Below, piece by piece: positions 36,510 to 47,921 of a DNA stretch of 55,540 bases. A model generated the notes under the pieces. That model was not told the DNA's origin and ran no database searches. It was given only the letters and a program-made list of their open reading frames with translations. Position numbers and translations under genes: made by a program. The stretch's first letter is position 1. Each line of letters starts with the position of its first letter. The stretch spans positions 1-55,540 of the forward strand of contig CAKZVJ010000056.1 in assembly GCA_937923345.1 (NCBI GenBank), read 5' to 3'. Origin of the DNA: an uncultured Saprospiraceae bacterium. Lineage in GTDB: Bacteria; Bacteroidota; Bacteroidia; Chitinophagales; Saprospiraceae.

Positions 36510-38183
36510 TTACCAGAACCAACCGACTATTATCGCTGTAAGAATCAAAAGTAGTACAGAGAGTATTCTATAATTTTGATACCAAGGCAATCCTTTTAGT
36601 TCTATGGTTTCTTGTCTTAGTATCTCGTTGTTCCAAGTGTAGCCATCTAACTTTTCTGGTGCTGGAGCAGGGGTCAATAAACTTACAACTATGTGTGTTA
36701 CACTGCAGATAGCAAACAAAACAAAGGTTCTAATCAGGAAATTCAAACTCCAGAATCCAGTTTTCATGCCGGCAATTGCACCAGCAACGAATACAATTGA
36801 GAATACTAAACTCAAGATAAAACTAGCAATAGATCCCCAACCATTGGCGCGCTTCCAGAACATACCCAGTAGGAAGGTAGCCACTACTGGAGGTGCTATG
36901 AATCCAAGTACATCTTGCAAGTATTTGAATAGGTCACCGTATTTGCCAATCTGTGGCGCCCATAAGGAGGCTAGTATTACAAGTACTACTGTAGATATTT
37001 GACCGGCTCTTACCAGCTGTTTACTGGTCATGTCAGGCTTAATTTTTTGGATAAAGTCCATAGTAATCAAAGTCGATGCACTATTGAAAGTAGCAGATAT
37101 AGAGGACATCATAGCCGCCAACAATCCTGCTACTACGAGGCCAAGTAATCCACTTGGTAGCAGTTTATATAATAATGTCGGATAAGTAAAGTCAGTGCAG
37201 TCTGCAAGATTAGTGCATATAGTGCCATCCGCTAGAAGGTAGTTTACTGGTAGGTCTGCAAAAAGTAAGATGGCTGCTGTCCCAGGAAAGACCATAAAGA
37301 ATAGCACTGGCAGCTTTAATAGTCCTCCAAAAAGAGCGCCCCATCTACCATGGTTTAGATCTTTGGCACTTAATACTCTTTGTACCATAAATTGATTATT
37401 GGCCCAAAAATAAAAGCCTAAAAGAGGTACACCTAGTACCAAACCCGTCCAAGGCATAAATTCATCATCAGCGGATCTAACAAGACTAAGTGTTTCTTGT
37501 GCGTTCAATTCAGATAAGCCAGCTGCCTGTCGTGCATCCAGCCCTGATATAAGGCCATCCCAGCCACCAATACCATCAAAAGCATAATAAGTCAATACTA
37601 TAGAGCCGAATATCAAAATAATGGCTTGTATTACCTCTGTTTGCATTACAGAGTTGAGTCCACCAGGAATAGTATATGCTGCTGCGGCAAAGGCTAATCC
37701 AATAATAATATAAGTACCTGGAATATCCGGGAAAATTAAACTCAAAACTAGCGTTCCTACATATAAGGATGCGGCGGTGTCTATCAATACGTTTCCTACA
37801 ATCGTAATAAAGGAGAAGTAATATCTAGACTTAGAGTCATAACGGCGCTCCAAGAATTCAGGCATGGTATATACCCTAGATTTTAGATAAAAGGGCAGAA
37901 AGAAAATGGCAAAGAAAATCAAAACGACCACTGCAAACCACTCATAGTTATACACGTGGGTATTTCCAGAATATGCTGATCCCGCTAAACCAACTAAAGT
38001 AGAGCTTGAGATATTTGCTGCAAATAAGGCAATTCCTATCACCGGCCAGGTAGCAGAACGACCTCCTAAGAAATATTCCTCGGAGCTGTTTCGTTTAGCA
38101 TGATACAAACCATATCCAATAATGAATACCGCATAAAGTACCATAATGATGATGTCAAGTGTGCTTAGATTGAATTCTCCCAT
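36510..38183 (-). CDS. Sodium:solute symporter (SSS/SLC5 family)
   Basis: An inner-membrane symporter of 557 residues with about 14 hydrophobic helices. Family landmarks are EEYFLGGRSATWPVIG near the N-terminus, FAANISSSTLVGLAGSAYSG in the first core helix, and AAMMSSISATFNSASTLITMD in the eighth, with the Ser/Thr residues that form the second Na+ site. The general pattern is closest to SGLT-type sugar or inositol transporters, but the substrate is not determinable. ATG 38183 is chosen because MGEFNLSTLDIII precedes the first helix directly. The in-frame ATG at 38234 would add 17 non-conserved residues. Confidence 0.9.
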   Translation of the reverse strand: MGEFNLSTLDIIIMVLYAVFIIGYGLYHAKRNSSEEYFLGGRSATWPVIGIALFAANISSSTLVGLAGSAYSGNTHVYNYEWFAVVVLIFFAIFFLPFYLKSRVYTMPEFLERRYDSKSRYYFSFITIVGNVLIDTAASLYVGTLVLSLIFPDIPGTYIIIGLAFAAAAYTIPGGLNSVMQTEVIQAIILIFGSIVLTYYAFDGIGGWDGLISGLDARQAAGLSELNAQETLSLVRSADDEFMPWTGLVLGVPLLGFYFWANNQFMVQRVLSAKDLNHGRWGALFGGLLKLPVLFFMVFPGTAAILLFADLPVNYLLADGTICTNLADCTDFTYPTLLYKLLPSGLLGLVVAGLLAAMMSSISATFNSASTLITMDFIQKIKPDMTSKQLVRAGQISTVVLVILASLWAPQIGKYGDLFKYLQDVLGFIAPPVVATFLLGMFWKRANGWGSIASFILSLVFSIVFVAGAIAGMKTGFWSLNFLIRTFVLFAICSVTHIVVSLLTPAPAPEKLDGYTWNNEILRQETIELKGLPWYQNYRILSVLLLILTAIIVGWFW

Positions 38184-38316
38184 TTGTAGTATGATTTTCA
38201 ACCCCCAATTTAACAAAAAGTGTGAATAATACACTCTTAATCCAGCTGCATTCCTTGAAGACTAAACAGTGTGAGCATAAGTCTGTTAATAGATTAAGAA
38301 TAAAGCCATTATTGAT

Positions 38317-38760
38317 ATGAGAATTTACATCGCCACAGAAGTGGAAGAAAACTATAGAACCGTGTTTGCTCGGTTTGATAAAGATCTATTTTTGGCTTTA
38401 AAACCTCCTTTAATTCAGCTCAATCTAACTAGATTTGATGGCTGCCGTACAGGAGATAAAGTAGAGATGACACTCGGTATGCTTGGGATACAGCAAGCAT
38501 GGACGGCTCTTATTGTAGATCAAAAAGAAACTGAAGAAGAAATTTACTTCGTCGATGTAGGCCAGGAAATACCACCACCCATCAAAACCTGGCGCCATAG
38601 ACATGGCATTAAAAAACTAGCTGCTGATAAAACCTTGATTGTAGACGATATTGAATTTTCGACGGGTCTTAAGTTGTTGGATGTGTTGATGTATCCCATA
38701 ATGTATCTGCAGTTTTGGTATCGAAAACCTGTTTATAAGCGATATTTTTCCAAATCTTAG
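38317..38760 (+). CDS. SRPBCC (START/Bet v1-like) family protein
   Basis: A 147-residue cytosolic protein resembling the ligand-binding SRPBCC fold. It has FARFDKDLFLALKPP near the N-terminus, a DKVEMTLGM strand, a KTWRHRHGIKKL segment and a C-terminal long helix (LLDVLMYPIMYLQFWYRKPVY), typical of the Bacteroidota branch of this group. Members bind small hydrophobic ligands; the ligand here is unknown. It is divergent from the symporter gene and sits 98 bases upstream of gldA. Confidence 0.7.
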   Translation: MRIYIATEVEENYRTVFARFDKDLFLALKPPLIQLNLTRFDGCRTGDKVEMTLGMLGIQQAWTALIVDQKETEEEIYFVDVGQEIPPPIKTWRHRHGIKKLAADKTLIVDDIEFSTGLKLLDVLMYPIMYLQFWYRKPVYKRYFSKS

Positions 38761-38825
38761 ATGGCTTTTTTATACATTGATATTTGGAATGTATAATTCG
38801 AAGCCATCAAAATGCGCTTTATTAA

Positions 38826-38833
38826 TATCTTTG
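38826..38833 (+). promoter_or_regulatory. Predicted -7 box of gldA
   Basis: TATCTTTG matches TAnnTTTG exactly, 25 bases before the gldA ATG. A clear TTG -33 box is not seen at the expected spacing. Confidence 0.5.
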
Positions 38834-38858
38834 CAGGGCTAGAAAAACAAAAAGCAAT

Positions 38859-39764
38859 ATGTCGGTCGTAGTTGAAAACTTATCAAAGCATTATGGTACT
38901 CAAAAAGCGCTCAATAAAGTGAGCTTTACTGCTCGAAAAGGAGAAATAGTTGGCTTATTGGGCCCAAATGGTGCAGGTAAAACGACCACCATGAAAATTT
39001 TGACATGTTTCATTCCTCAGACGGAAGGAACTGCTCAAGTTTGTGAATTTGATGTAGCGAAAGACCCTATTGAAGTTCGAAAGAGAATCGGCTATCTTCC
39101 TGAGCACAATCCTCTATACAAAGAAATGTATATCAAGGAGTACTTATCCTTTATTGCTGGGCTGTATAACATCAAGGACAAGAAAGGTAGAGTGGCAGAG
39201 ATGATTGAGATGGTCGGTTTGCAAAAAGAGCAACACAAGAAAATCCAAGCCTTGTCCAAAGGATACAGACAAAGGGTAGGGTTAGCACAGTCTATGATGC
39301 ATGACCCAGAGGTGTTAATTCTAGATGAACCTACTTCAGGATTGGATCCTAATCAGCTCTCAGAAATTAGAGACTTGATCAGGTCTATTGGCAAAGAGAA
39401 AACGGTAATCTTTTCTTCTCATATTATGCAGGAAGTACAAGCTATTTGTGATAGAGTGATCATCATAAACAATGGAAAATTGGTGGCCAATGATTCTATA
39501 GATAAATTGCAAGGCCGAGGAACGAAGACTCAATCTTTGCTGGTAGAGACAAAGCAAGCCCTGCCTGAAAAACTACTCCTTAAGGAAAATAAAGTTATCA
39601 GTATCAAGTCTCTTGGCCATAAAAAGTATCAAATAGTAGGCGCGAAAGATGTAGATCTAAGAGAGCTTGTATTCAACTTTGCTGTGGCCAATAAACTTAC
39701 ACTTTTACAACTTCACTTAGAGAAGACTTCGGTAGAAGATGTATTCCAACAACTTACCCAGTAG
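38859..39764 (+). CDS. gldA: Gliding-motility-associated ABC transporter ATP-binding protein GldA
   Basis: A 301-residue ABC ATPase with Walker A GPNGAGKTT (residues 35-43), the signature LSKGYRQRVGLAQ, Walker B VLILDEP and a switch His in SSHIMQE. The ~80-residue C-terminal domain is typical of GldA. In gliding Bacteroidota it works with GldF and GldG in an inner-membrane transporter needed for motility. Neither gldF nor gldG is adjacent. It is followed after one base by a phosphoesterase gene, so the two form an operon. A non-gliding ABC-2 exporter ATPase is the alternative. Confidence 0.88.
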   Translation: MSVVVENLSKHYGTQKALNKVSFTARKGEIVGLLGPNGAGKTTTMKILTCFIPQTEGTAQVCEFDVAKDPIEVRKRIGYLPEHNPLYKEMYIKEYLSFIAGLYNIKDKKGRVAEMIEMVGLQKEQHKKIQALSKGYRQRVGLAQSMMHDPEVLILDEPTSGLDPNQLSEIRDLIRSIGKEKTVIFSSHIMQEVQAICDRVIIINNGKLVANDSIDKLQGRGTKTQSLLVETKQALPEKLLLKENKVISIKSLGHKKYQIVGAKDVDLRELVFNFAVANKLTLLQLHLEKTSVEDVFQQLTQ

Positions 39765-39765
39765 T

Positions 39766-40263
39766 ATGAAGAAAATTGGATTATTGTCAGACACACATAG
39801 TTCATTACCAGAAAGTGTGTTTAAATATTTTGCGGACGTAGATGAGATATGGCATGCTGGAGATATAGGCACTCTTGGGCTTATTGAAAAGTTAGAAGAC
39901 TTCAAGCCTACTAAAGCAGTGTATGGTAATATTGACACCAAGGAGCTGCGATTTATTTATCCAGAAAATCTACGGTTTGACTGCGAAGGGGTAGATGTAT
40001 TGCTTACGCATATCGGTGGTTATCCAGGGCGGTACAACCAGCGTGTAACCAAAATATTTGATGAAAATCCTCCAGGATTATTTATCTGTGGTCATTCACA
40101 TATCCTCAAAGTGATGATGGATAAAAAGTATAATTTCTTGCATATCAATCCTGGGGCATGTGGAAATATAGGCATACACCAGGTTAAAACTGTGATCCGT
40201 TTCGCTATAGATATGGGTAAAATAGAAGATTTAGAAGTAGTAGAATTGGGTAGCCGCGTTTAA
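39766..40263 (+). CDS. YfcE/MJ0936-type metallophosphoesterase
   Basis: A 165-residue cytosolic metallophosphoesterase with all five family motifs: SDTHSS, AGDIGT, YGNID, LLTHIGGYPG and CGHSHI. YfcE-like enzymes hydrolyse phosphodiesters such as bis-p-nitrophenyl phosphate; the natural substrate is unsure. ATG 39766 follows the gldA stop by one base. The upstream in-frame start at 39739 lies inside gldA. The gene end overlaps the convergent desaturase gene by four bases. Confidence 0.9.
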   Translation: MKKIGLLSDTHSSLPESVFKYFADVDEIWHAGDIGTLGLIEKLEDFKPTKAVYGNIDTKELRFIYPENLRFDCEGVDVLLTHIGGYPGRYNQRVTKIFDENPPGLFICGHSHILKVMMDKKYNFLHINPGACGNIGIHQVKTVIRFAIDMGKIEDLEVVELGSRV

Positions 40264-41318
40264 GCTGCTTTTTTTCTGGCCTTCTCATATTTATAGTACT
40301 CATCAAATGAGACCATCTTGCACCGTTCTTCGTCCCACAATTTGTACTTCATCATCTTCAGGCTTTCCCAAAATCCTATCGTAGTTACATACTTGTTGAG
40401 GATCTTGTTCTCCCGCATACATCTCTCTAGATTATAGTTAGGTATCAAACTACTCAGATGATGAATATGGTGGATACCGATATTACCCGTTAACCATTGG
40501 AATACCCGTGGAAGCTTGTAGTATGAAGAACCACGAATAGCGGATAAAAGATAATCCCAATTATCTTTCCATTGCTTATACGAAGATTCATGCTGGTGCT
40601 GAATGTAGAAAAACCAAAAAGCAATAATACCGAACAAAAAAATGAGTGTCAGTTGGATAAACAAAAACTGCTTCCAACCTATTAGCCACGCTAATCCAGC
40701 ATATAATACTAGAATGATGAGGTTATTTTTCAATTGACTTTTACTTAAGGATTTTATGTTTTTCAATTTGTCCTTAAACATGGGAATCCTGTTGGAAACA
40801 ATGAAATAAAAAGCTGGCGCAATGATAAAAGTGATAATAGGGTTTCTCCAGATTCTATATCCAAGTTTGCCCCATTTAGATTTTTGACGATATTCTGCAA
40901 CTGTTAGGGTAGGGATGTCACCGACTTCGCGCACCTCTAACTGGCCATTGTGTCCGTGATGAAAATTATGCACTCTCGCCCAATACTTATAAGGAATAGA
41001 ACTAAACAGGCTGCAAATGTATCCAACTACATTATTAAGCTTCTTTGATTTGAAAAAAGATTGATGCCCACAATCATGCTGTATGATGAAGATACGCACC
41101 ATAAAGAATGCATTTACAAGGCCTAATCCAATAGCCAGAAGTATAGAATATTGAAGACTGAAATACATCAGGACCCATAAGCCAAAGAAAGGGAGAAAGG
41201 TATTCAAAAGTTGCAAAATAGCTTTCTTGTCATTCGGCACTTGATAGGCAGAAATGATTTCCTTCCAATTTTTAAGTGCATCTTTTATTTCAGCATCTAA
41301 GTTATTGTTATTCAACAT
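40260..41318 (-). CDS. Membrane fatty acid desaturase
   Basis: A 352-residue integral membrane desaturase with the three histidine boxes in order: IIQHDCGHQSFF, RVHNFHHGHNG and GIHHIHHLSS. There are hydrophobic helix pairs before and between them, as in acyl-lipid desaturases that hold a di-iron centre on the cytoplasmic face. The regiospecificity cannot be read. A TACATTTG box (41416-41423, reverse strand) about 95 bases upstream could be its -7 element. It converges on the phosphoesterase gene with a four-base overlap. Confidence 0.92.
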   Translation of the reverse strand: MLNNNNLDAEIKDALKNWKEIISAYQVPNDKKAILQLLNTFLPFFGLWVLMYFSLQYSILLAIGLGLVNAFFMVRIFIIQHDCGHQSFFKSKKLNNVVGYICSLFSSIPYKYWARVHNFHHGHNGQLEVREVGDIPTLTVAEYRQKSKWGKLGYRIWRNPIITFIIAPAFYFIVSNRIPMFKDKLKNIKSLSKSQLKNNLIILVLYAGLAWLIGWKQFLFIQLTLIFLFGIIAFWFFYIQHQHESSYKQWKDNWDYLLSAIRGSSYYKLPRVFQWLTGNIGIHHIHHLSSLIPNYNLERCMRENKILNKYVTTIGFWESLKMMKYKLWDEERCKMVSFDEYYKYEKARKKAA

Positions 41319-41451
41319 GTTAAAATATTTCTGAGTAAATCGAAATAAAAATCAGATTCCCTTAATGACTCACTATTTACGAAAGAACAAGTTATTTACT
41401 TGCATGTCTTATTAGCAAATGTATTCTTTCGTCTTAAAATTGCATAAATAT

Positions 41452-41985
41452 TCACTTTTTTAATGCTTTTTCGACGAAATACCATGAAATTATTCCTACT
41501 ACTACACTTATATTAAGAGAGTGCTTGGTACCAAATTGTGGAATCTCAATGCACTGGGCTGCGATATCCATAAATGCCTGGCTTACTCCTTTTACTTCAT
41601 TCCCAAATACGAGCGCTACTTTTTGCGTAGGATCAACTTCATATTGCTCTAAGGAGGTACTGTTTTCTGCCTGTTCAATGGGGAGTATTTTGTAAGATTT
41701 ACTTTGTAAATACTCGATTGTCTCCTCTTCCGTCTTCATATACTTCCACTGGACGGAATCGGTGGCTCCAATAGCTGTTTTATTAATTTCACGATGCGGC
41801 GGTTGTGCTGCGATTCCTACCAATATGATTTCCTCCAAAGCAAAAGAATCGGAAGTTCTAAAAGCTGAACCAACATTTAGGGCGGATCGCACATTGTCTA
41901 AGACGACGATAATGGGATGTTTCGCTTTGGCTTTAAAAGCCTCTACGTCTATTCTGTTCAATTCTTTTAAACTTAACTTCCTCAT
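41452..41985 (-). CDS. SpoU/TrmH-family RNA 2'-O-methyltransferase
   Basis: A 177-residue SPOUT-fold methyltransferase with the three knot motifs: NVRSALNVGSAFRTSDSF (motif 1), LVFGNEVKGVS (motif 2) and HSLNISVVVGI (motif 3). It is the size of a minimal TrmL/TrmH catalytic domain with no added N-terminal RNA-binding domain, and should methylate a ribose 2'-OH in tRNA or rRNA. It lies upstream of the desaturase gene on the same strand with a 133-base gap and may be separately transcribed. Confidence 0.9.
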   Translation of the reverse strand: MRKLSLKELNRIDVEAFKAKAKHPIIVVLDNVRSALNVGSAFRTSDSFALEEIILVGIAAQPPHREINKTAIGATDSVQWKYMKTEEETIEYLQSKSYKILPIEQAENSTSLEQYEVDPTQKVALVFGNEVKGVSQAFMDIAAQCIEIPQFGTKHSLNISVVVGIISWYFVEKALKK

Positions 41986-42031
41986 TAGTTACTTTTAATT
42001 ATAGTTAGGTATGCAGTGATAAGTTTAGAAA

Positions 42032-43438
42032 TTACTGATCCGTTCTTTTATATAATATTACGCAAACAGGATAGAAGTGGTACTCCTGTTCTATAGACCA
42101 TTTTTCAGATGCAAGAAGATCAATTTCTTCATCACTAAAATCGTTGTAAATATTGCTATAAAACAGATATTTATCGGTCTCTAAGTTATATTCTTTGAGA
42201 CCTTGTCCCTGTTCCGCTGGATCAAAATTTCTTAAGTCTCCAATATTAGGAAAAGCTGTTCCTATTTGTTCTGATGCTATATTGTTTTCCGAAATATAGG
42301 CATTCATTTTATCTCTCAAATGATAATAGGGTAAATGCCCTAAGGTGGAGTCCCAGCCTTGTGATATTTTTTTAGGATACACCCAAAAATTGCCTAAAAA
42401 CAAACCTGCCAAAACGCACATTAATGTATACTTTTTTACTTTATGGGGCAGGTCTGACTGCATGAGTAGATACCAGAAAAGGATATGCATAATTACGAAA
42501 ATGGGTAATAGATAACGATGCAGTACCAGGCCTTTGTGCGCAATTAATATGGGGGATATGATAAGGTCTAGTAGCAACAAGAATAATATCAAATGCAGCA
42601 CTATCTTATCAGGAGCTTTGAGTGTATAGCGGTATCCCAAATATAGAAGGGGCAATAATAAAATTAACCTACCAAAATCCAAAAATCTCCATCCTAATAC
42701 AGCAATGTTTTTGACCAAGCCTCTAGCATCTACGATTTCAAAAGAACCTGCCCAGCTTGAATCCGGATGATGACCCACCCAACCAGTATGCATATAATGA
42801 ACTGCGAGAAAGAAAAAGACTGTAGCTAAGGCCGGTATATAATTACTAATTACAAGTTTGACTTTTGACCAAGACCTATATTTATGATTATAGAGTAAAT
42901 CAAATATCATGATAGCCAATAAGACCATCATGCCTCTCATACTTATCAAACCTAGACCAAGAGATCCTATAGTAATAGTAAATTTTTGATCCTTAAGCAC
43001 TCCATAAAAGCAGAGCAACATAAAGAACAACAATACAATATCAGGACTTACTAATACAGCCTGCCCCATAAATACAGGATCTGCTAATAGCAGTAAGACG
43101 AGAAACTTAGCTTTTCTCAGGTTTAGAAAGTATATGCCTATTTTAAACATATAATAGACTATACCAATCAGAAAAGGCAGCATAGCCATATGGCTTACGA
43201 CCAAGTTAGGGCCGAAAATTTTCCATAAGGAAGCATGATAAAAACCAAAAAGAGGAGGATGCCCGCTGTCTATGTCTTGCGGAAGAATCCAGTTCAATAA
43301 ACCATTGTCATATAAAGCCCAAGCTTGCTTTCCGCAGAGTTGGTACGTGTCCCAAAACAAAATGTGCTTTGCACAAAGCACAGTGACAATCAATATGATT
43401 GTATAGATAGGTAGCAACTGTTTGTGCAGAGCGCTCAT
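42032..43438 (-). CDS. GT-C-type membrane glycosyltransferase / mannosyltransferase-like protein
   Basis: A 468-residue integral membrane protein with roughly ten hydrophobic helices. A first-loop acidic site (FWDTYQLCGKQA, then DSGHPPLFGF) is in the place where ArnT/PMT-like GT-C enzymes have their catalytic Asp/Glu. It should transfer sugars from polyprenyl carriers on the outer face of the inner membrane; acceptor and donor are unknown. Its start lies three bases after the pyrG stop, so it is the second gene of a pyrG operon. A soluble ~120-residue C-terminal region follows the last helix. Confidence 0.75.
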   Translation of the reverse strand: MSALHKQLLPIYTIILIVTVLCAKHILFWDTYQLCGKQAWALYDNGLLNWILPQDIDSGHPPLFGFYHASLWKIFGPNLVVSHMAMLPFLIGIVYYMFKIGIYFLNLRKAKFLVLLLLADPVFMGQAVLVSPDIVLLFFMLLCFYGVLKDQKFTITIGSLGLGLISMRGMMVLLAIMIFDLLYNHKYRSWSKVKLVISNYIPALATVFFFLAVHYMHTGWVGHHPDSSWAGSFEIVDARGLVKNIAVLGWRFLDFGRLILLLPLLYLGYRYTLKAPDKIVLHLILFLLLLDLIISPILIAHKGLVLHRYLLPIFVIMHILFWYLLMQSDLPHKVKKYTLMCVLAGLFLGNFWVYPKKISQGWDSTLGHLPYYHLRDKMNAYISENNIASEQIGTAFPNIGDLRNFDPAEQGQGLKEYNLETDKYLFYSNIYNDFSDEEIDLLASEKWSIEQEYHFYPVCVILYKRTDQ

Positions 43439-43441
43439 GGG

Positions 43442-45103
<1,662 letters not shown>

Positions 45104-45329
45104 CTAATCGTTTCACATGCCTCAAAAACAAATAAAGCTTCGAATAGCATTGCTACGAGGCTTTTATAAGTTAGTCTTGATTTGAAAGTTGAAACAAAAC
45201 CAAATACAGAATTGAGAATGTATTAGGTCTATTACGGGATATAAAGGTAGCCAATTTATTTGGATTAGATAATCAATTTTCCTTTTTCTTCAAATTAGCC
45301 GCTGTGACAGATAGAGGTAAGGAAGGGAT

Positions 45330-45500
45330 ATATGATAAGTTTAATCTTGTGGGGGATCCCACACGGGCCAAGCCATCGTCCTGCGCAGTGTGTGGGCGGG
45401 TCATTCGCTTTTACTGCTTGCTCCACACTCCTGTATAATATTGCCTTCATTTGTCTCTGCTCGTACCTCTCAGAGCCTGCATTTAGGCAGATTATACTAG
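45330..45500 (+). repeat. GC-rich intergenic element, copy E
   Basis: This GC-rich block contains the hairpin TGTGGGGGATCCCACA and a 33-base segment (45450-45482) that matches copy A (16319-16351) at 29-30 positions. It lies in the 495-base space between pyrG and the next gene. The 81-codon ORF within it has no protein character. Confidence 0.7.
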
Positions 45501-45580
45501 TCGTGTATAGCGGGCAGTATCGCTTCTACCCCTATCCCAAAAATCTTGATTTCAGGACGGGGCTATTTCTTTTCTAGGGT

Positions 45581-46273
45581 TTACTTTATGGTCGCTAGGA
45601 CAGTCTTATTCAATATTGGATTTCTTTCATTATACTTTTTAAGGTAGCTAAACATTTTTGACTCTCGATTTTCTTCTTTTTTATATGCAGCGACTAATTG
45701 TTTGTCATCCTTCATCAATTGACTCAATATGTACTCGTCATAGTCGTATATCTTTCCCGTACTTAGTTTTATCATCTTCTGTACACGAATTATCTTTCCA
45801 TGAATATCATCATTCCTTAAACTATTGGCGAATCTAGAATTACCCTTAGGGGTGTGATCTTCAATATTAAAGTGACAAATATTACCAAGTATCCGTATTC
45901 TGCTAAACGATGACTTTCCAGATACATCGCTAGCATGGTTCCCAAAACGTATCTTATAAGGCATCGTGATGCTATAATGGATATAAGGAACACCACCTAG
46001 GCAAAAACCCCAGATATTGCGCATTTCAGTTTTTTTCAATTTACCATCTTGATAGTTTTTGCAACTTTTGATCTTCAATTTATTAAAATATGGTGTCTCG
46101 ATCCATTTGATATCAAATGCTGCAAATGGAAGGCTAGGTTCATTATTGATAAAGTCTTCATAACTAGCGTACACACCATCTTTGTAGTTTGTATCATTAT
46201 CGATGTATATACCCTGAGCGAGTAGCGTAAGTGTGGTGGACAGGATTAGTGTCAAGCTAATAAGGAATTTCAT
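45581..46273 (-). CDS. Exported hypothetical protein
   Basis: A 230-residue protein starting MKFLISLTLILSTTLTLLAQ, a clear signal peptide. ATG 46273 is chosen because the upstream in-frame start at 46294 adds seven polar residues. The mature part is beta-rich with aromatic and basic residues (GDPIVY-type strands are absent) and has motifs YKDGVYASYEDFINNEPS and WGFCLGGVPYIHY. I have seen this start pattern in secreted Bacteroidota proteins of unknown role. The last 40 residues are charged and helical. It is probably periplasmic or outer-membrane associated. No function is assigned. It is monocistronic. Confidence 0.7.
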   Translation of the reverse strand: MKFLISLTLILSTTLTLLAQGIYIDNDTNYKDGVYASYEDFINNEPSLPFAAFDIKWIETPYFNKLKIKSCKNYQDGKLKKTEMRNIWGFCLGGVPYIHYSITMPYKIRFGNHASDVSGKSSFSRIRILGNICHFNIEDHTPKGNSRFANSLRNDDIHGKIIRVQKMIKLSTGKIYDYDEYILSQLMKDDKQLVAAYKKEENRESKMFSYLKKYNERNPILNKTVLATIK

Positions 46274-46680
46274 AAGCGTAATTTTGCAATTCAAAAATTA
46301 GGCTTGATCATAGCGATAGAGTTCCCTCGTACTCTTAATTATTAGGTGCTGTTTCTTGTTAGACAGAATAGAACTTATTCTGCGTAGGAGTATTGTTAGT
46401 TTTACTTTTTTGTTGGTCTTGCTTTTCTTACTACTAATCCAAGGTGTAGTTTGCATATTTAGTATATGCTTTATGGATATTGATTTGGTCCTCAAACCCA
46501 ATACCCATATTCTAATTAACGTATATAATCAAATTGTATTCCAAGTTACTATAAATACAGTACTTGAAGCATAATGCAGGCAGGTACACCTTGAGCCAAT
46601 TCATTGTAAGAGGCTTAATATGACCTCTTAACAAGGAGTTGGTATATATTAAATATAGGCGTATAGATCTTGACGGAATT

Positions 46681-47391
46681 TTACTCCCCCCAGCGATAGT
46701 GAATTTTGAGACCTGGTTCAAATTGAGTGATGACACTAGTTGGATCGGCAGGGTTGTCCTGCATAGGAGATCGATCAATTACTGTATTGATGCCCACCCA
46801 CTCATCGGAGGAGTGCCATCTGAATCTACCAAAGACCGTCAAGGTGATTGATTTTGTAAGTCCTATATCAAGACCAGCTCCAGCAGACAACATTAATCTC
46901 AAAGTAGATTCATCGACTGTTTCGGCCTCTTCAAGACCTACTTGTATATCATCTACTTGATGAATCATAGAGACACCAGGGCCAAGCATCAAATAAAAAC
47001 CTTTGTTGAAAAATCCTCCTTCCTTTCCCCATGTTGGGCAATTGCAATCGCCTTCAATATCGAATATATAAAACTGAGTGTTTATGGATAAAGCTAAAAT
47101 GTTTAAATCTCCAGTAGCTGCAAATGGCACAAGTGGGATGCCATCCACTCTATTATCAAAGCTACTGTAAGATAGTTCTGGCAAAAACTCCACTCTATAA
47201 TTTTCGAGTCGGGTCCAATAATCAATCCCGATAGTGTATCCATTGTTGTATTCAGGAACATTCTCACTGTCTAGTATATCCTCCCAGCCTGGCGTATTGA
47301 TGCTTGAGTATGCGCCACTAATACCAATCTGAGCGGTCAAGAAATTCCAACTGACAAACAGCAATGCAAAGGCAAAAAGTATATTCTTCAT
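46681..47391 (-). CDS. Outer-membrane beta-barrel protein
   Basis: A 236-residue protein with a signal peptide ending LTAQ and alternating hydrophobic strands typical of an 8-stranded OmpA/OmpX-like or porin-family barrel. Recognisable strands include YTIGIDYWTRL, GFYLMLGPGVSMIH and ITLTVFGRFRWHS, and the last strand is PGLKIHYRWGE. A short loop with CNCPTWGK has two cysteines. No peptidoglycan-binding domain follows. It lies 387 bases upstream of the preceding exported gene in the same direction, with nothing recognisable between them. Confidence 0.78.
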   Translation of the reverse strand: MKNILFAFALLFVSWNFLTAQIGISGAYSSINTPGWEDILDSENVPEYNNGYTIGIDYWTRLENYRVEFLPELSYSSFDNRVDGIPLVPFAATGDLNILALSINTQFYIFDIEGDCNCPTWGKEGGFFNKGFYLMLGPGVSMIHQVDDIQVGLEEAETVDESTLRLMLSAGAGLDIGLTKSITLTVFGRFRWHSSDEWVGINTVIDRSPMQDNPADPTSVITQFEPGLKIHYRWGE

Positions 47392-47649
47392 GATTCGTTT
47401 TTTCTATAACTCTGTGATAAGTGCTTTATTATAAATCTAAATTATAAAATTCTTTCGGTTTGCATCTTCTTTCTTCGAAAATAAAGATTGGATGAACCCA
47501 AATTGTCATTAGGGATTTGAGATCGATACAGTAGCTATTCGTCAGATGTTGCGTATGCGAACGTTTGTTGCATTGTAGCAGAAATGTTCTTCATTAGCTG
47601 TATTGCTGGTTGGATTTTTCTATTGCTTACAAGTCTTACGATATTGAAT

Positions 47650-47860
47650 CATTCGCGACTCGCCGTAGGCGACCAAGCTCGACAAACGGAGTGCGTTAGA
47701 GACAAGGGGTGGTAGCGGCATGGGATTGTGGGCAGGCGTCATAAGAGGAGAAAATTCACGAATTTTTTCTTCTTATGACATTGCGCGGGCCATCCCATAC
47801 AGCGGACGACCCGTGCCCGTTCCGATTTTTCTTCGGAATCGGGATGGCCCCCACACTACT
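47650..47860 (-). repeat. GC-rich intergenic element, copy F, with a nested long hairpin
   Basis: This GC-rich block upstream of rimO contains the inverted repeat 47738-47757 / 47760-47779 (20-base arms, 18 matched), framed by ATGGGAT (47720-47726) and ATCCCAT (47792-47798). A second hairpin, TTCCGA / TCGGAA, follows near 47820. Read on the reverse strand, it opens with GGGGCCATCCCG and has the layout of the other GC-rich blocks. Confidence 0.6.
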
Positions 47861-47869
47861 CTAATAAGG

Positions 47870-47903
47870 TTGATGAATTATGCTGATAAATAGCGTATCT
47901 TTG
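47870..47903 (+). promoter_or_regulatory. Predicted rimO promoter
   Basis: TTG at 47870-47872 and a perfect TATCTTTG -7 box at 47896-47903 are 23 bases apart. The -7 box lies downstream of the ATG at 47880, so that ATG would not be on the transcript. This supports the TTG start at 47922. Confidence 0.6.
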
Positions 47904-47921
47904 CCTCCTAATTCAACTGCA

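Noticed and set aside
46356-46574. Hydrophobic 72-codon ORF between the exported protein and the barrel gene
   Set aside because: It starts with TTG, has no ribosome-binding context and its hydrophobicity can come from T-rich DNA. I see no supported feature in 46274-46680.
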